DNA of 64,000 nucleotides from DATJLY01 sp963773665 (lineage in GTDB: Bacteria > Pseudomonadota > Alphaproteobacteria > ATCC43930 > CGMCC-115725), in NCBI GenBank assembly GCA_963773665.1, contig CAVZBZ010000013.1:434001-498000 (forward strand), given 5' to 3'. Position numbers and translations under genes: made by a program. Shown one piece after another: positions 34,420 to 43,605 of the stretch. A model generated the notes under the pieces. The model made no database searches. It saw nothing but the letters and a program-made list of their open reading frames with translations, and was not told where the DNA came from. The first letter of the stretch is position 1; the number at the start of each line of letters is the position of its first letter.

Positions 34420-34884
34420 ATGCGCCTCGCCCTCTACGAGCCCGACATCCCGCAGAACACGGGCGCGGTGCTCAGGCTTGCCGCCTGCTTCGGCGTCGCC
34501 GTCGATCTGATCGAGCCCCTGGGCTTCGTCCTCGACGACCGGCGCTTGAAGCGCGCCGGCATGGATTATCTCGCGCGCGCGGCGATCGTGCGCCATGGCT
34601 CGTGGCAGCGCTTCCTCGCGGCGCGCGCGGGCGGCCGCCTCGTGCTGCTGACGACCGCGGCCTCGCTCCCCTATCATCGCTTCGCGTTCCGGGCGGACGA
34701 CACGCTGCTTCTGGGCCGCGAGAGCGCGGGCGCGCCGCCCGAACTGCACGAGGCCGCCGACGCGCGCGTCAGAATTCCGATGACGCGCGGGGCGCGCTCG
34801 CTCAATGTCGCGCTCGCCGCGGCGATCGCGCTGACCGAGGCGCTGCGCCAGACCGGGCTCATGCCGGAGGGGGAGGAACCATGA
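34420..34884 (+). CDS. trmL: tRNA (cytidine/uridine-2'-O-)-methyltransferase TrmL
   Basis: 154-residue SPOUT methyltransferase that modifies the wobble base of tRNA-Leu. LYEPDIPQNTGAVLRLAACFGV, LKRAGMDYL, and the knot-forming LLLGRESAGAPPELHEAADARVRIPM and GARSLNVALAAAIALTEAL are all there. Ends in an ATGA overlap with hemF. Confidence 0.93.
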   Translation: MRLALYEPDIPQNTGAVLRLAACFGVAVDLIEPLGFVLDDRRLKRAGMDYLARAAIVRHGSWQRFLAARAGGRLVLLTTAASLPYHRFAFRADDTLLLGRESAGAPPELHEAADARVRIPMTRGARSLNVALAAAIALTEALRQTGLMPEGEEP

Positions 34885-35744
34885 AGGCCAATCTCGCCAC
34901 GGCCGCCGCCGCGAAGGAGCGCGCGGCCAACTGGTTCGAGGATTTGCGCGACCGCATCTGCCGCGCGTTCGAGGCGCTCGAGGACGACTATGCGGCGGCG
35001 CGGCCGGGCGAGGGCGCTCCCGGCCGGTTCGAGCGCACGGCCTGGCAGCGCGAGGGCGGCGGCGGCGGCGTCATGGCGCTGATGCGCGGCCGCGTGTTCG
35101 AGAAAGTCGGCGTCAACGTCTCGACCGTGTGGGGCGAGTTCGCACCCGAATTCCGCGGCCAGATTCCCGGCGCCGACCAGGACCCGCGCTTCTGGGCGAG
35201 CGGCATTTCGCTCGTCGCGCACATGCGCTCGCCGCACGTGCCGGCCGTCCACATGAACACGCGCCACATCCGCACCACCAAGGATTGGTTCGGCGGCGGC
35301 TCGGACCTGACGCCGGTCTTTGCGCAACCCGACGACGTCGCCGATTTTCACGCAGCGCTCGAAGCGGCGTGCGCGCGCCACGATCCGGCCTACTATCCGC
35401 GCTTCAAGGCGTGGTGCGACGAGTATTTCTTCGTGAAGCACCGCAACGAGTCGCGCGGCGCGGGCGGGATCTTCTTCGATTATCTCGACAGCGGCGATTG
35501 GACGCGCGACTTCGCCTTCACCCGCGACGTGGGCGAGGCATTCCTCGGGATTTACCCTGCCCTCGTCCGCCGCCGCATGTTCCAAGCCTGGACCCAAGAC
35601 GAGCGCCGCCAGCTTCTCGTGAAGCGCGGCCGCTATGTCGAGTTCAACCTGCTCTACGACCGCGGCACGTTGTTCGGCCTCAAGACTGGCGGCAATGTCG
35701 AGGCGATCCTCATGTCGCTCCCGCCCGAGGTGATGTGGCCCTAG
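34881..35744 (+). CDS. hemF: Oxygen-dependent coproporphyrinogen III oxidase
   Basis: 287 residues; oxidative decarboxylation of coproporphyrinogen III in haem synthesis under air. WQREGGGGGVMALMRGRVFEKVGVN, VHMNTRHIRTTKDWFGGGSDLTPV, the signature KAWCDEYFFVKHRNESRGAGGIFFD, and RGRYVEFNLLYDRGTLFGLKTGG are diagnostic. It ends PPEVMWP, about 20 residues sooner than the E. coli enzyme; the following bases encode the opposite gene, so nothing homologous is missing nearby. Confidence 0.94.
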   Translation: MKANLATAAAAKERAANWFEDLRDRICRAFEALEDDYAAARPGEGAPGRFERTAWQREGGGGGVMALMRGRVFEKVGVNVSTVWGEFAPEFRGQIPGADQDPRFWASGISLVAHMRSPHVPAVHMNTRHIRTTKDWFGGGSDLTPVFAQPDDVADFHAALEAACARHDPAYYPRFKAWCDEYFFVKHRNESRGAGGIFFDYLDSGDWTRDFAFTRDVGEAFLGIYPALVRRRMFQAWTQDERRQLLVKRGRYVEFNLLYDRGTLFGLKTGGNVEAILMSLPPEVMWP

Positions 35745-35747
35745 GGT

Positions 35748-37217
35748 CTATGCTGCTTGCGAGCCGGCGCGGCCGACCGGGATGAGCTGCAAGTCCTCCA
35801 TCGCGATGCGCTCGAAGAATTCCTTGTGCTCGTCCTGCGGCAGCGGCCACAGGATCGGCGTGCCGTGCTGGTCGGAATACCAGTTCTTGCAGCCGACCCA
35901 GACGGTGCCGGGAAACGCCGCGTCGAGGTGCGCGACGAATTTCTGCGTCGCCGCCACGGTCGGCGCGACAGCGACCTGGCGCTCGCGCGCGAGCTCGATG
36001 AGCCGCATGATCGCGCCGATCTCCTGCTCGAGCCCCAAGGGCACCGGCACGTTGTTGACCGGGCTGAACGGGCCATAAAGCATGTAGAGGTTGGGGAAGC
36101 CCGGCAGCGCGATGCCGCCCCAGGAATAGATGCGCTCCTTCCACGTCTCGGCGATCGTCGCTCCGTTGAGTCCGGTGACATTCATCGGCCGCATATAGGC
36201 GTGCGTATCGAATCCGGTGGCGAAGACCAGGACGTCGAGCGCGCGCACGGTTCCGTCCGCGAGCGCCACGCCCTCCGGCACGATGCGCTTGATCGGCCGG
36301 TTCTCTACGTGCACGTTCGGAAGCTGCACCGCCTCGTAATAGTTCTGGTCGGATTTCGGGATGCGGGTGCAGCCGAGCTTGTAGCTGGGCGTGAGCTTCG
36401 CCTTGAGCTCGGGGTCCGCGATGACGTCGAGATAGCGCGCGAACTCGCGCTCCATGGCGTCGCGCTGCGCCCCCGGCTTCAGGCGCCATTGGTCCATCAC
36501 GTTGATGAACTGCCAGAGTTTTTGCTGCTCTTTGCGATAGGCGCCGGGAAGCCTGAGCCAGAGGCGGTGCCAAATACTCGTCCGCGGATTGTCGCGGATG
36601 TGGATCCACTGCGCGCGACGCACGAACTGCGTGACCTCGACGCCCTCGCGGGCGAGCGCCTCGGTGATCTGCACGCCGCTGCAGCCCGCGCCGATGACGC
36701 CCCAGTGTTTCCCTTGGTGCGCAACGGAGTGGTCCCAGCGCGCGGAATGGAACGAGGGTCCGGCGAAACTGTCGCGCCCTTCGATCGCCGGATAGACCGG
36801 CTGGTTCAGGAACCCGGTCGCGGCGATGAATACGTCGGCGACATGGGTTTCGCCCTTGCCGGTCGTAAGCCGCCAGCGCCCGCCCTCAAAGCGCGCCTCG
36901 ACGATCTCCTCGTTGAAGCGGATCGATCGGCGCAAGTCCCGCTCGTCGGCGACCTTCTTGATATAGGCTTGGATCTCCTCGGCCGGCGCATATTTGCGCG
37001 ACCAGTCATAGTTCGGCTGGAACGGAAACTCGTACTGGCGCGACAGCACGTTGACATAAAGGCCGGGATAGGTGTTGTCGCGCCACGTGCCGCCGACCTC
37101 GTTCGATTTCTCGAACACGGTGAAATCGATGTGCGCGCGTTTGAGTTTCTCGGCCATGAACAGGCCGGCGATCCCCGCGCCTACGACGATCACCCGAAAT
37201 TTTTGCTCGGCCGCCAT
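35748..37217 (-). CDS. Flavin-containing monooxygenase / Baeyer-Villiger-type oxidase
   Basis: 489 residues. FAD site VIVVGAGIAGLFMAEKL (~8-24), the fingerprint FAGPSFHSARWDH close to the BVMO FxGxxxHxxxW motif, NADPH site GVIGAGCSGVQITEAL, and ATGFDTHAYMRP. It likely inserts oxygen into a ketone or heteroatom using NADPH. Convergent with hemF (three bases between stops) and divergent from the cupin gene. Substrate unknown. Confidence 0.88.
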   Translation of the reverse strand: MAAEQKFRVIVVGAGIAGLFMAEKLKRAHIDFTVFEKSNEVGGTWRDNTYPGLYVNVLSRQYEFPFQPNYDWSRKYAPAEEIQAYIKKVADERDLRRSIRFNEEIVEARFEGGRWRLTTGKGETHVADVFIAATGFLNQPVYPAIEGRDSFAGPSFHSARWDHSVAHQGKHWGVIGAGCSGVQITEALAREGVEVTQFVRRAQWIHIRDNPRTSIWHRLWLRLPGAYRKEQQKLWQFINVMDQWRLKPGAQRDAMEREFARYLDVIADPELKAKLTPSYKLGCTRIPKSDQNYYEAVQLPNVHVENRPIKRIVPEGVALADGTVRALDVLVFATGFDTHAYMRPMNVTGLNGATIAETWKERIYSWGGIALPGFPNLYMLYGPFSPVNNVPVPLGLEQEIGAIMRLIELARERQVAVAPTVAATQKFVAHLDAAFPGTVWVGCKNWYSDQHGTPILWPLPQDEHKEFFERIAMEDLQLIPVGRAGSQAA

Positions 37218-37273
37218 CTTTTCCTCAGCACCCCCATTTTATGTATCGTGCCTGCAAAGGGAAGGATGGCCGC

Positions 37274-37768
37274 ATGACCAGGAAACGGATCGATATCGGC
37301 AGGGTCGCGCCGGTGATCGGCACGCTCTATCCAGCGCCCTACGATGAGCCGTGCCGCGCGCGCGAGCGGCGCAGGCTCGGCGATGAGGCGGGGCTCTCGC
37401 AGTTCGGCGTCAATCTCCTGCTTCTGCCGCCGGGCGCGTGGTCGAGCCAGCGCCACTGGCACACAGGCTCGGACGAATTCGTCTATGTACTCTCGGGCGA
37501 GGTCGTGCTGGTCACCGACGGCGGCGAGGAAATTTTGCGCGCGGGCGACGCCGCGGGCTTCAAGGCGGGCGACGCGAACGGGCACTGCCTGCAAAATCGT
37601 TCGGCAGCCGAGGCCCGCATTCTCGAGATCGGCACCCGCGTATCGGGCGACGGCGCCTTCTATTCCGATATCGACATGATCGCGCCGCCAGGGGCCAAGC
37701 CGGCGATGTACGCCCACCGCGACGGCACGCCCTACGAGACCGCAAAAAGGCGCGGACCCGGCGGGTGA
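37274..37768 (+). CDS. Cupin domain-containing protein
   Basis: 164 residues with both cupin motifs: SSQRHWHTGSDEFVYVLSGEVVLVTDGGEE (motif 1, two metal-binding His and Glu) and GDANGHCLQNRSAAEARILEIGTR (motif 2). Single-domain beta barrel; could be an isomerase, dioxygenase or sugar-binding protein. The ATG at 37274 follows GAAGGA. It precedes a substrate-binding protein gene by 77 bases. Enzymatic role not determinable. Confidence 0.85.
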   Translation: MTRKRIDIGRVAPVIGTLYPAPYDEPCRARERRRLGDEAGLSQFGVNLLLLPPGAWSSQRHWHTGSDEFVYVLSGEVVLVTDGGEEILRAGDAAGFKAGDANGHCLQNRSAAEARILEIGTRVSGDGAFYSDIDMIAPPGAKPAMYAHRDGTPYETAKRRGPGG

Positions 37769-37845
37769 AAAAACCCGGTGTGGGCCCGCACGGGCGAGTT
37801 AGACTGGCGCCAAGCGCCAAGGGCGTGGCGAACGGGGAGGGGACG

Positions 37846-38790
37846 ATGCGGAAAATTTTGGCGATGGCGATGGTCGCGGTGGGCCTTGTGGCGGGGAGCG
37901 CTGCGCGCGCCGAGGAAACGCTCGAAGTGGGCGGCGTGGGCGGCGCCAACGCGGTCGTGTGGCTCCATTACATCGCCGAGGCGAAAGGGCTCTACGCCGC
38001 GCAAGGGCTCAAGATCAATCTCAACTATTCGCAATCGAACGCGGCGGTGCTGCAGGCCTTGACCGCCGGCTCGACCAAGATGGCGATCGCCGCGGGCTTC
38101 GCCGATCCGATGTATGCCTTCGCCGCGGGCGCCGGCATCGCCATCGTGCGCATCGACGGCCAGGTCGGCCCCTATGCGCTCGAGGCCAACAAGAAAATCG
38201 CGAGCATCAAGGACCTGAAAGGCCATGTCGTGTCGGTCGACGAGGCCAAGGGCACGACCATGGTGTATTTCGTCAAGATGCTCGCCGGCAACGGCATGAC
38301 GCGCGCGGACGTTGATTTCATCTATGCCGGCGCCACGGCGGCGCGCTTTGCCGCGCTCGAATTGGGCGCGGCCGACGCCGCCATGATCACCGCGCCGCAG
38401 CTCTTCACCGCCGAATCGCACGGCTTCGTCAATCTCGGATACGACACGCAATACGCGCCCGACGTGCCGTTCACCGCCGATCTCGTCAACCGCGCCTGGG
38501 CCACTGCCAACAAGGCGACCGCGAAGAAATTCCTCGCGGCCTATGGCGGCGCGATCAAATGGTTCGACGACGACAAGAACCGCGCCGAGGCGATCGAGAT
38601 TCTCGGCAAGGTGACGAAGATGGCGCCGGACGACATCGCCAAGTCCTACGATCTCCTGCGCAAGATCGACTATTTCGACCGCTCGGACGAGGTCTCGGTG
38701 AAGAAGCTCCAGAACTTCTACGCCGCGCTCCATGAGCTCGACCCGTCGCTCAATCTCGACGTGACGAAGCTCATCATGCGCCTCGACTGA
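37846..38790 (+). CDS. NMT1-like ABC transporter substrate-binding protein (solitary)
   Basis: 314 residues with signal peptide MRKILAMAMVAVGLVAGSAARA and binding fold: GGANAVVWLHYIAEAKGLYAAQGLKINL, GSTKMAIAAGFADPMYAF, IASIKDLKGHVVSVDEAKG. The start follows GGGGAGGGG. Related to sulfonate/taurine/riboflavin-type binding proteins. No permease or ATPase gene follows; chrA comes next on the other strand. Ligand unknown. Confidence 0.84.
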   Translation: MRKILAMAMVAVGLVAGSAARAEETLEVGGVGGANAVVWLHYIAEAKGLYAAQGLKINLNYSQSNAAVLQALTAGSTKMAIAAGFADPMYAFAAGAGIAIVRIDGQVGPYALEANKKIASIKDLKGHVVSVDEAKGTTMVYFVKMLAGNGMTRADVDFIYAGATAARFAALELGAADAAMITAPQLFTAESHGFVNLGYDTQYAPDVPFTADLVNRAWATANKATAKKFLAAYGGAIKWFDDDKNRAEAIEILGKVTKMAPDDIAKSYDLLRKIDYFDRSDEVSVKKLQNFYAALHELDPSLNLDVTKLIMRLD

Positions 38791-38840
38791 CGGGCTCGCG
38801 CCGCTCCTCGTGCGGCGTGCCCTCGGGGAAGAACCGCACC

Positions 38841-40025
38841 TCAGCCGATCCGAGCTGCCGCCTCGGCCGCCGCCGCGCCCAGCAGCACGACGAGCCATGG
38901 CGGCCAGCGCCAGAACATGAGCAGCAGGAACGAGGCCAAGCCGATGACGAAGTCGCGCGGGGCCTGGATCGCGCTCGTCCACACCGGCGAGTAGAGCGCA
39001 GCCAGCACCAGCCCCACCACCGCCGCGTTGACGCCTTTGAGGGCCGCGCCATAGGCGGCGTTGCCGCGGAACGCGCTCATCAGCGGCAGCGTGCCGATGA
39101 CGAGCAGGAAGCCCGGCAGGAACACGGCGACGAGCGCGATCGCCGCATAGCCTGCGCCGCCGATCACCGTGCCGAGGAACGCGGCGAAGGTGAAGAGCGG
39201 CCCGGGCACGGCCTGCGCCGCGCCATAGCCCGCGAGGAACGTGTCGTTGCTAACCCAGCCCGGCGGCACGACCGCCGCCTGCAGCAGCGGCAGCAGCACG
39301 TGCCCGCCGCCGAACACCAGTGAGCCCGACCGATAAAAGCTCGCCGCCACCGCCAGCGGCAGCATCCCGGTCGCATCGGCCGCAAGCGGCAATCCCACCA
39401 GCAGCACGGCGAAGATGAGGAGCGCGATCCACGCGCCGGCATGTGGCCTGCGCATGCCCGCGCCCGGCTCCCGTCGCGCCGCGTCGCGCTTCAGGAAAAG
39501 GCCGGCCACGGCGCCGAGCCCGATCGCGCCGAGCTGGCCGCCCGTGCCGGGAAAGCTCAAGGCGATCGCGGCGGACGCTACGGCAAACGTCATGCGCACG
39601 CGGTCGGGCGCCAGGCTCCGCGCCATGCCCCACACCGCCTGCGCCACCACCGCCACGGCGACGATCATGAGCCCGTGCAGCCAAGCCTGTCCGGCAAGGT
39701 CGCCCAAATGCGCCACGCCATAGCCGAACAGCACCATCAGCACGGCCGACGGCGTCGTGAACCCGACCCAGGCCGCGACCGCGCCCCAGAACCCGGCGCG
39801 CACGTGGCCAAGCGCCATGCCGAGCTCGCTGCTGCCCGGGCCGGGGAGAAGCTGTGTCAAGGCGATGAGATCGGCGAACGACGCCTCGTCGACCCAGCGC
39901 CGTCGTTCGACGAACTCGCTGCGCAAATATGCGATATGCGCCACCGGCCCGCCGAACGAGCGCAGCCCCAGCGCGAAGAACGCCGCCAGCACCTCGCGCG
40001 CCGTGTGCTCGCCCGGCTCAGCCAT
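38841..40025 (-). CDS. chrA: Chromate transporter ChrA (two-domain CHR family)
   Basis: 394 residues: two homologous CHR domains. The first has ALGLRSFGGPVAHIAYLRSEFVERRRWVDEASFADLIALTQLLPGPGSSELGMALG, the second SGSLVFGGGHVLLPLLQAAVV...FLAGYGAAQAVPGPLFTFAAFLG, both with the PGP motif. The family exports chromate, often at the expense of proton gradient; some members have other roles. The ATG at 40025 (GGGAGGGAAG before it) overlaps the end of cca. Confidence 0.91.
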   Translation of the reverse strand: MAEPGEHTAREVLAAFFALGLRSFGGPVAHIAYLRSEFVERRRWVDEASFADLIALTQLLPGPGSSELGMALGHVRAGFWGAVAAWVGFTTPSAVLMVLFGYGVAHLGDLAGQAWLHGLMIVAVAVVAQAVWGMARSLAPDRVRMTFAVASAAIALSFPGTGGQLGAIGLGAVAGLFLKRDAARREPGAGMRRPHAGAWIALLIFAVLLVGLPLAADATGMLPLAVAASFYRSGSLVFGGGHVLLPLLQAAVVPPGWVSNDTFLAGYGAAQAVPGPLFTFAAFLGTVIGGAGYAAIALVAVFLPGFLLVIGTLPLMSAFRGNAAYGAALKGVNAAVVGLVLAALYSPVWTSAIQAPRDFVIGLASFLLLMFWRWPPWLVVLLGAAAAEAAARIG

Positions 40026-41251
40026 GCTTCCCTCCCAGGCGCCGCTCGAGCTCGGCAAGTGCCGCCTTGCGATCGGCGCGAAAGTCGCCCGACTCCCACC
40101 ATGCCTCGATCTCGCCGAGGAGCCGCCCGACCTCCGGCCCGGGTGCCAGGCCGCGCGCGACGAGGTCGCCGCCCTTCAGCGGAAAGCGCGGCTTGCGCCA
40201 TCCCGCCGCGAGCTCGAGCAGCGCCTTTGCGCGCGCCGCCTTGCCCTCGGCAGCGGCGCGCATGAGGACGAGATCGGCATAGCGGTTCGCGCCAAGCCGG
40301 TAGAGCGCGCGGCGCTGCGCCGCGTCGTCCCTGGCAAGATCGACAGGGAAAGGCGGGGAAGCGATCGCCGCAAGCCGCGCGCGGTCCGCCGTCTTGAGCT
40401 TGAGGCGGCGGGCGGCAGCCTCGGCGCTCGCCGCGTCGCTTGCGGCCAGCGCGGCAAGCCGCCGCACCGGATCGGGCGCGGGCTCGAGCGGCACGAGCGC
40501 CGCAAGAAGACCGAGGCCCCGCGCTTCCGGCAGGATCTTTTCTAGCACGCCGTCCTCGACCATCAGCGCCAAGGTCGCGACCGGATCGGCAGCGCCAAGC
40601 AGCTTCAATAGTTCGGCCGCGACCCGTTCGGCCGAGAGCGTTGAACAGCAGCTCCTTGAGATCGCGCGCCGCCGCGCGTCCCTCGGAATCGGCCGGCCCC
40701 GCCGCGTAATGCGCGCAAAAACGGTAGAAGCGCAGGAGCCGCAGCACGTCCTCGCGGATTCTTTGCCGCGCATCGCCGACGAAGCGCACCCGGCCCGCGC
40801 GCAAATCGGCGAGCCCGCCGACATAGTCGAAGACGCGCCCGTCCTCGTCGAGATAGAGCGCGTTCATGGTGAAGTCGCGGCGCTGTGCGTCCTCTTCCCA
40901 GTCCTCGGTGAAGACCACGCGCGCGTGCCGGCCGGAGGTCTCGACGTCGCGCCGGAGCGTGGTGATCTCGAAATGGCGCGGCGCGATGACGGCGGTGACG
41001 GTGCCGTGCGCCAGCCCCGTGGGCACGACGGCAATGCCGGATGCCGCGAGCCTCCGCATCACCTCGTCGGGCGTAAGCCGCGTCGCGATGTCGATGTCGA
41101 GCACCGTCCGGCGGAGCAGCGCGTCGCGCACCGGCCCGCCGGCAAAGCGCGAAGTGCCGCGTCCCAGCGCCGCCAGCACAGCGCGCGTCGGCGCCTCCGT
41201 CATCCACGGCAGCATCTCGATCACGGTGGCTGGGGTTTCGCCCTGATGCAT
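40018..41251 (-). pseudogene. cca: CCA tRNA nucleotidyltransferase, with one frameshift
   Basis: The N-terminal frame (from 41251) carries the nucleotidyltransferase core: RFAGGPVRDALLRRTVLDIDIATRLTPDE (GGxVRD and DxD), RRDFTMNALYLDEDGRVFDYVGGLADL and REDVLRLLRFYRF. Near 40641 the frame slips by one base; the second frame continues LSAERVAAELLKLLGAADPVATLALM and ends GGKHG at 40018. Together they give a full ~410-residue enzyme that adds CCA to tRNA 3' ends. Because cca is usually essential where tRNA genes lack CCA, a sequence error is likely. The start ATG lacks a clear ribosome site. Confidence 0.82.
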
Positions 41252-41378
41252 CGGCCGGCCGAGCTTAGCTCATGCGAAATCCTCCGTCTCGGCCGCGGCC
41301 CCGGCGCCGGAGAAGCAACGGTGTCTCTCGGCGCAAACGCGGTTATCATCCTCGCGCCAATGAAGATGTGAGGCCGCC

Positions 41379-42332
41379 ATGCTCGACCGCGCTCCTTTCT
41401 TCGGACTCCTTGCGCTCGCGGCGATTGCCGCCGCGGCGCCCGCGCGCGCCCAAGACAAGCTGCGCGTCGGCACGCCCGAGCCCACCGCCTTCGTGTTCTC
41501 GACGGTCGATGTCGGAATCGACAGCGGCATCTTCAAAAAACACGGGCTCGACGTCGAGCGCATCGATTTCGCCGGCGGCGCCAAGCTGGCCCAGGCGATG
41601 TCCGCGGGTGCCATCGACATCAGCGTTGCCACCGGTGCCGATACGCTGTTCGTGATCCGCGGCGCACCCGAGCGCGCGGTCGCCGCCTTTGGCAACGACC
41701 TCAACTCGCTGTCGATCGTCGCGCGGACCGACGACACGGTCAGGACGCTCGACGACATCAAGGGCAAGACCATCGGCACCACGACCTCCGGCTCGTTCAC
41801 GAGCTGGATCGCGCGGCAGATCGCGGTCAATCACGGCTGGGGACCGGACGGCGTCAAGCTCGCCTATCTCGGCCAGATGAGCGGCATCATCGCCGGCCTC
41901 ATGGCGAAGAACGTCGATGCCATCGTCGGCACGACGGCGTCGGCGCTGGTGATGCAGAAGGAAGGCCGCGTCCGGATCATCGTCAAGGCCGGGGACGAGC
42001 TCACCAACTTCATCGCTAACGTGATCTACGCGAGCGAGCCCATGATGAAGGAGCATCCCGACGAACTCCGCCGCTTCCTCGCCGCCTGGTTCGACACCAT
42101 GCGCTTCATCAAGGCGAACAAGGCCGAGACGATACGGATCACGCAGAAGGATACGAAGCTCCCCGACGATGTCGCCAGTGCGATCTACGACGCCGAGGTG
42201 CCGACCTTCTTCACCGACGGGCATTTCGACCGCGCCAAGCTTGCCGCGGTGAAGCAGGCGCTCATCGATGTTGGCCTCATCGACAAGCCGCCGCCCGACG
42301 ACGCGATCATCACCGAGAAGTTCCTGCCCTAA
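41379..42332 (+). CDS. NMT1/TAXI-like ABC transporter substrate-binding protein (solitary)
   Basis: 317 residues: signal MLDRAPFFGLLALAAIAAAAPARA then RVGTPEPTAFVFSTVDVGIDSGIFKKHGLDVERI, AMSAGAIDISVATGADTLF, IKGKTIGTTTSGSFTSWIARQ. Divergent from cca and tail to tail with a second binding-protein gene. No membrane components adjacent. Ligand unknown. Confidence 0.84.
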   Translation: MLDRAPFFGLLALAAIAAAAPARAQDKLRVGTPEPTAFVFSTVDVGIDSGIFKKHGLDVERIDFAGGAKLAQAMSAGAIDISVATGADTLFVIRGAPERAVAAFGNDLNSLSIVARTDDTVRTLDDIKGKTIGTTTSGSFTSWIARQIAVNHGWGPDGVKLAYLGQMSGIIAGLMAKNVDAIVGTTASALVMQKEGRVRIIVKAGDELTNFIANVIYASEPMMKEHPDELRRFLAAWFDTMRFIKANKAETIRITQKDTKLPDDVASAIYDAEVPTFFTDGHFDRAKLAAVKQALIDVGLIDKPPPDDAIITEKFLP

Positions 42333-43378
42333 GGCACAGGCTTCCAGCCCTCGGCGTCGAGCGAAGCGTTCGCCTCGCGCGCCAGCGAGAAATCGACGAA
42401 CTCGGCGAGCGGACGGCGCTTGTCGGGCGCGATGTTCATTACTTCGGCATTCTCGTCGATCGCCTGCTGCGCGAGCTTATCCGAAACGGTGCCGTCCTTC
42501 GTCATGGTGGCGACGACGCGGTCATAGACGAGCGCGTAGTGCTCGCGGCTCTCGTTGGGATAGCGCTTCAGCAGGATCGCGATCGTCGCGTCCTTGTTGG
42601 CGCGGACATAGCGATAGCCCTTCATGAGCGCGCGCACGAACCTGAGCGCGAGCGGCCGGTTCTGCGCCAGCATGCGGTCCGAGGTCACGGCGCCGCCCAC
42701 CACCATCTGCACCGTCTGCGAGATGTCGACGAGGAGATGCGCCTTGCCGGAATGCTCGACGGTCGCGACGTCGTCGAAGGTGAGCGCCGCCGCCGGAAGC
42801 GCGCCGGTGACGATCGCGGTGGCGCGCGCGCCGGGAATGCTCATGCCGGTAAAGGCCACGGTCGCGGGATCGACGCCCGCCGCGATCAGCGCCCGGCGCG
42901 TCGCGGCCTCGGTCGAATCGCCGCGCGAGATGACGCCGACCTGGCGGCCCTTCAGGTCCTGCAATGTCTTGATTGCAGGGTCGCTCGCCCAGAGCTGGTA
43001 GGAAGGATGATCCTGCGTCACGAACACCAATTTCAGCGGCGCGCCCTTCAGGATCGCCGGAATGGCGGCGCCGGGCGAGCCCGAGAATTGCGCGTCGCCC
43101 GAAATGAGCGCCGGGGTCGCGACGCCGCCGCCCGCGAGCACGACCTCGACGTCGAGATTCTCGTCCTTGTAATAGCCCTTGTCGGCCGCGACCCAGTACA
43201 TCGCATAGGCCGTATCGGTCGGGACCGGGACCGTCGCCTTGATGTGATCGGCGGCCTCGGCGCGGACGGCGAGAGCGGCAAGCGCCGCGAGCGCGAGGAT
43301 CGCTCCCTGCCTAATGTTCCGGTGCGGATTCGACGTGGCCCGGGACGATCGCCCCGTTCTCGAGATGCGGCGGCACAT
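42329..43378 (-). CDS. ABC transporter substrate-binding protein (solitary), start uncertain
   Basis: About 349 residues: hydrophobic signal ILALAALAALAVRAEA, then VPVPTDTAYAMYWVAADKGYYKDENLDVEVVL, ISGDAQFSGSPGAAIPAIL, LKGRQVGVISRGDSTEAATRRAL. The only ATG close to the signal peptide is at 43378, inside the DUF6111 gene, giving a long basic leader; otherwise no ATG, GTG or TTG precedes the hydrophobic stretch in frame. Four bases shared with the convergent binding-protein gene. Ligand unknown. Confidence 0.75.
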   Translation of the reverse strand: MCRRISRTGRSSRATSNPHRNIRQGAILALAALAALAVRAEAADHIKATVPVPTDTAYAMYWVAADKGYYKDENLDVEVVLAGGGVATPALISGDAQFSGSPGAAIPAILKGAPLKLVFVTQDHPSYQLWASDPAIKTLQDLKGRQVGVISRGDSTEAATRRALIAAGVDPATVAFTGMSIPGARATAIVTGALPAAALTFDDVATVEHSGKAHLLVDISQTVQMVVGGAVTSDRMLAQNRPLALRFVRALMKGYRYVRANKDATIAILLKRYPNESREHYALVYDRVVATMTKDGTVSDKLAQQAIDENAEVMNIAPDKRRPLAEFVDFSLAREANASLDAEGWKPVP

Positions 43379-43592
43379 AGACTCCATTCCTGGTTCCCCC
43401 CAGTTCAACCACCGTCGCGAGGATCGCGAACGCGAGCACGGCGCCGGCGAGCGCCAGCCACCCCCATGGCAGCTCGCGCCAGGGCGCTGGCGCCGATGCC
43501 GCATGAAACCGACCGGCGCCGACCGTCCAGAGGACGTAAAGCGCCGTCGGCAGCATGAGCGGCAGGACGATCGTCAGGAAGACCCGCGTCAT
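43311..43592 (-). CDS. Small membrane protein, DUF6111-like
   Basis: 93 residues with two membrane helices (MTRVFLTIVLPLMLPTALYVLW and GWLALAGAVLAFAILATVV) and the conserved tail NGVYVPPHLENGAIVPGHVE. This small family is normally found between the Nudix (CoA pyrophosphatase) gene and cca in Rhodospirillales, the same neighbours as here apart from two inserted binding-protein genes. Function unknown. Thirteen bases downstream of the Nudix gene. Confidence 0.72.
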   Translation of the reverse strand: MTRVFLTIVLPLMLPTALYVLWTVGAGRFHAASAPAPWRELPWGWLALAGAVLAFAILATVVELGGTRNGVYVPPHLENGAIVPGHVESAPEH

Positions 43593-43605
43593 CGCGTGCC
43601 CCGTC

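Noticed and set aside
35700..35747. Possible C-terminal truncation of HemF compared with E. coli
   Set aside because: The downstream bases in all frames show no lost tail, the neighbouring convergent gene is intact, and an ending at this point may be normal for alphaproteobacterial HemF.
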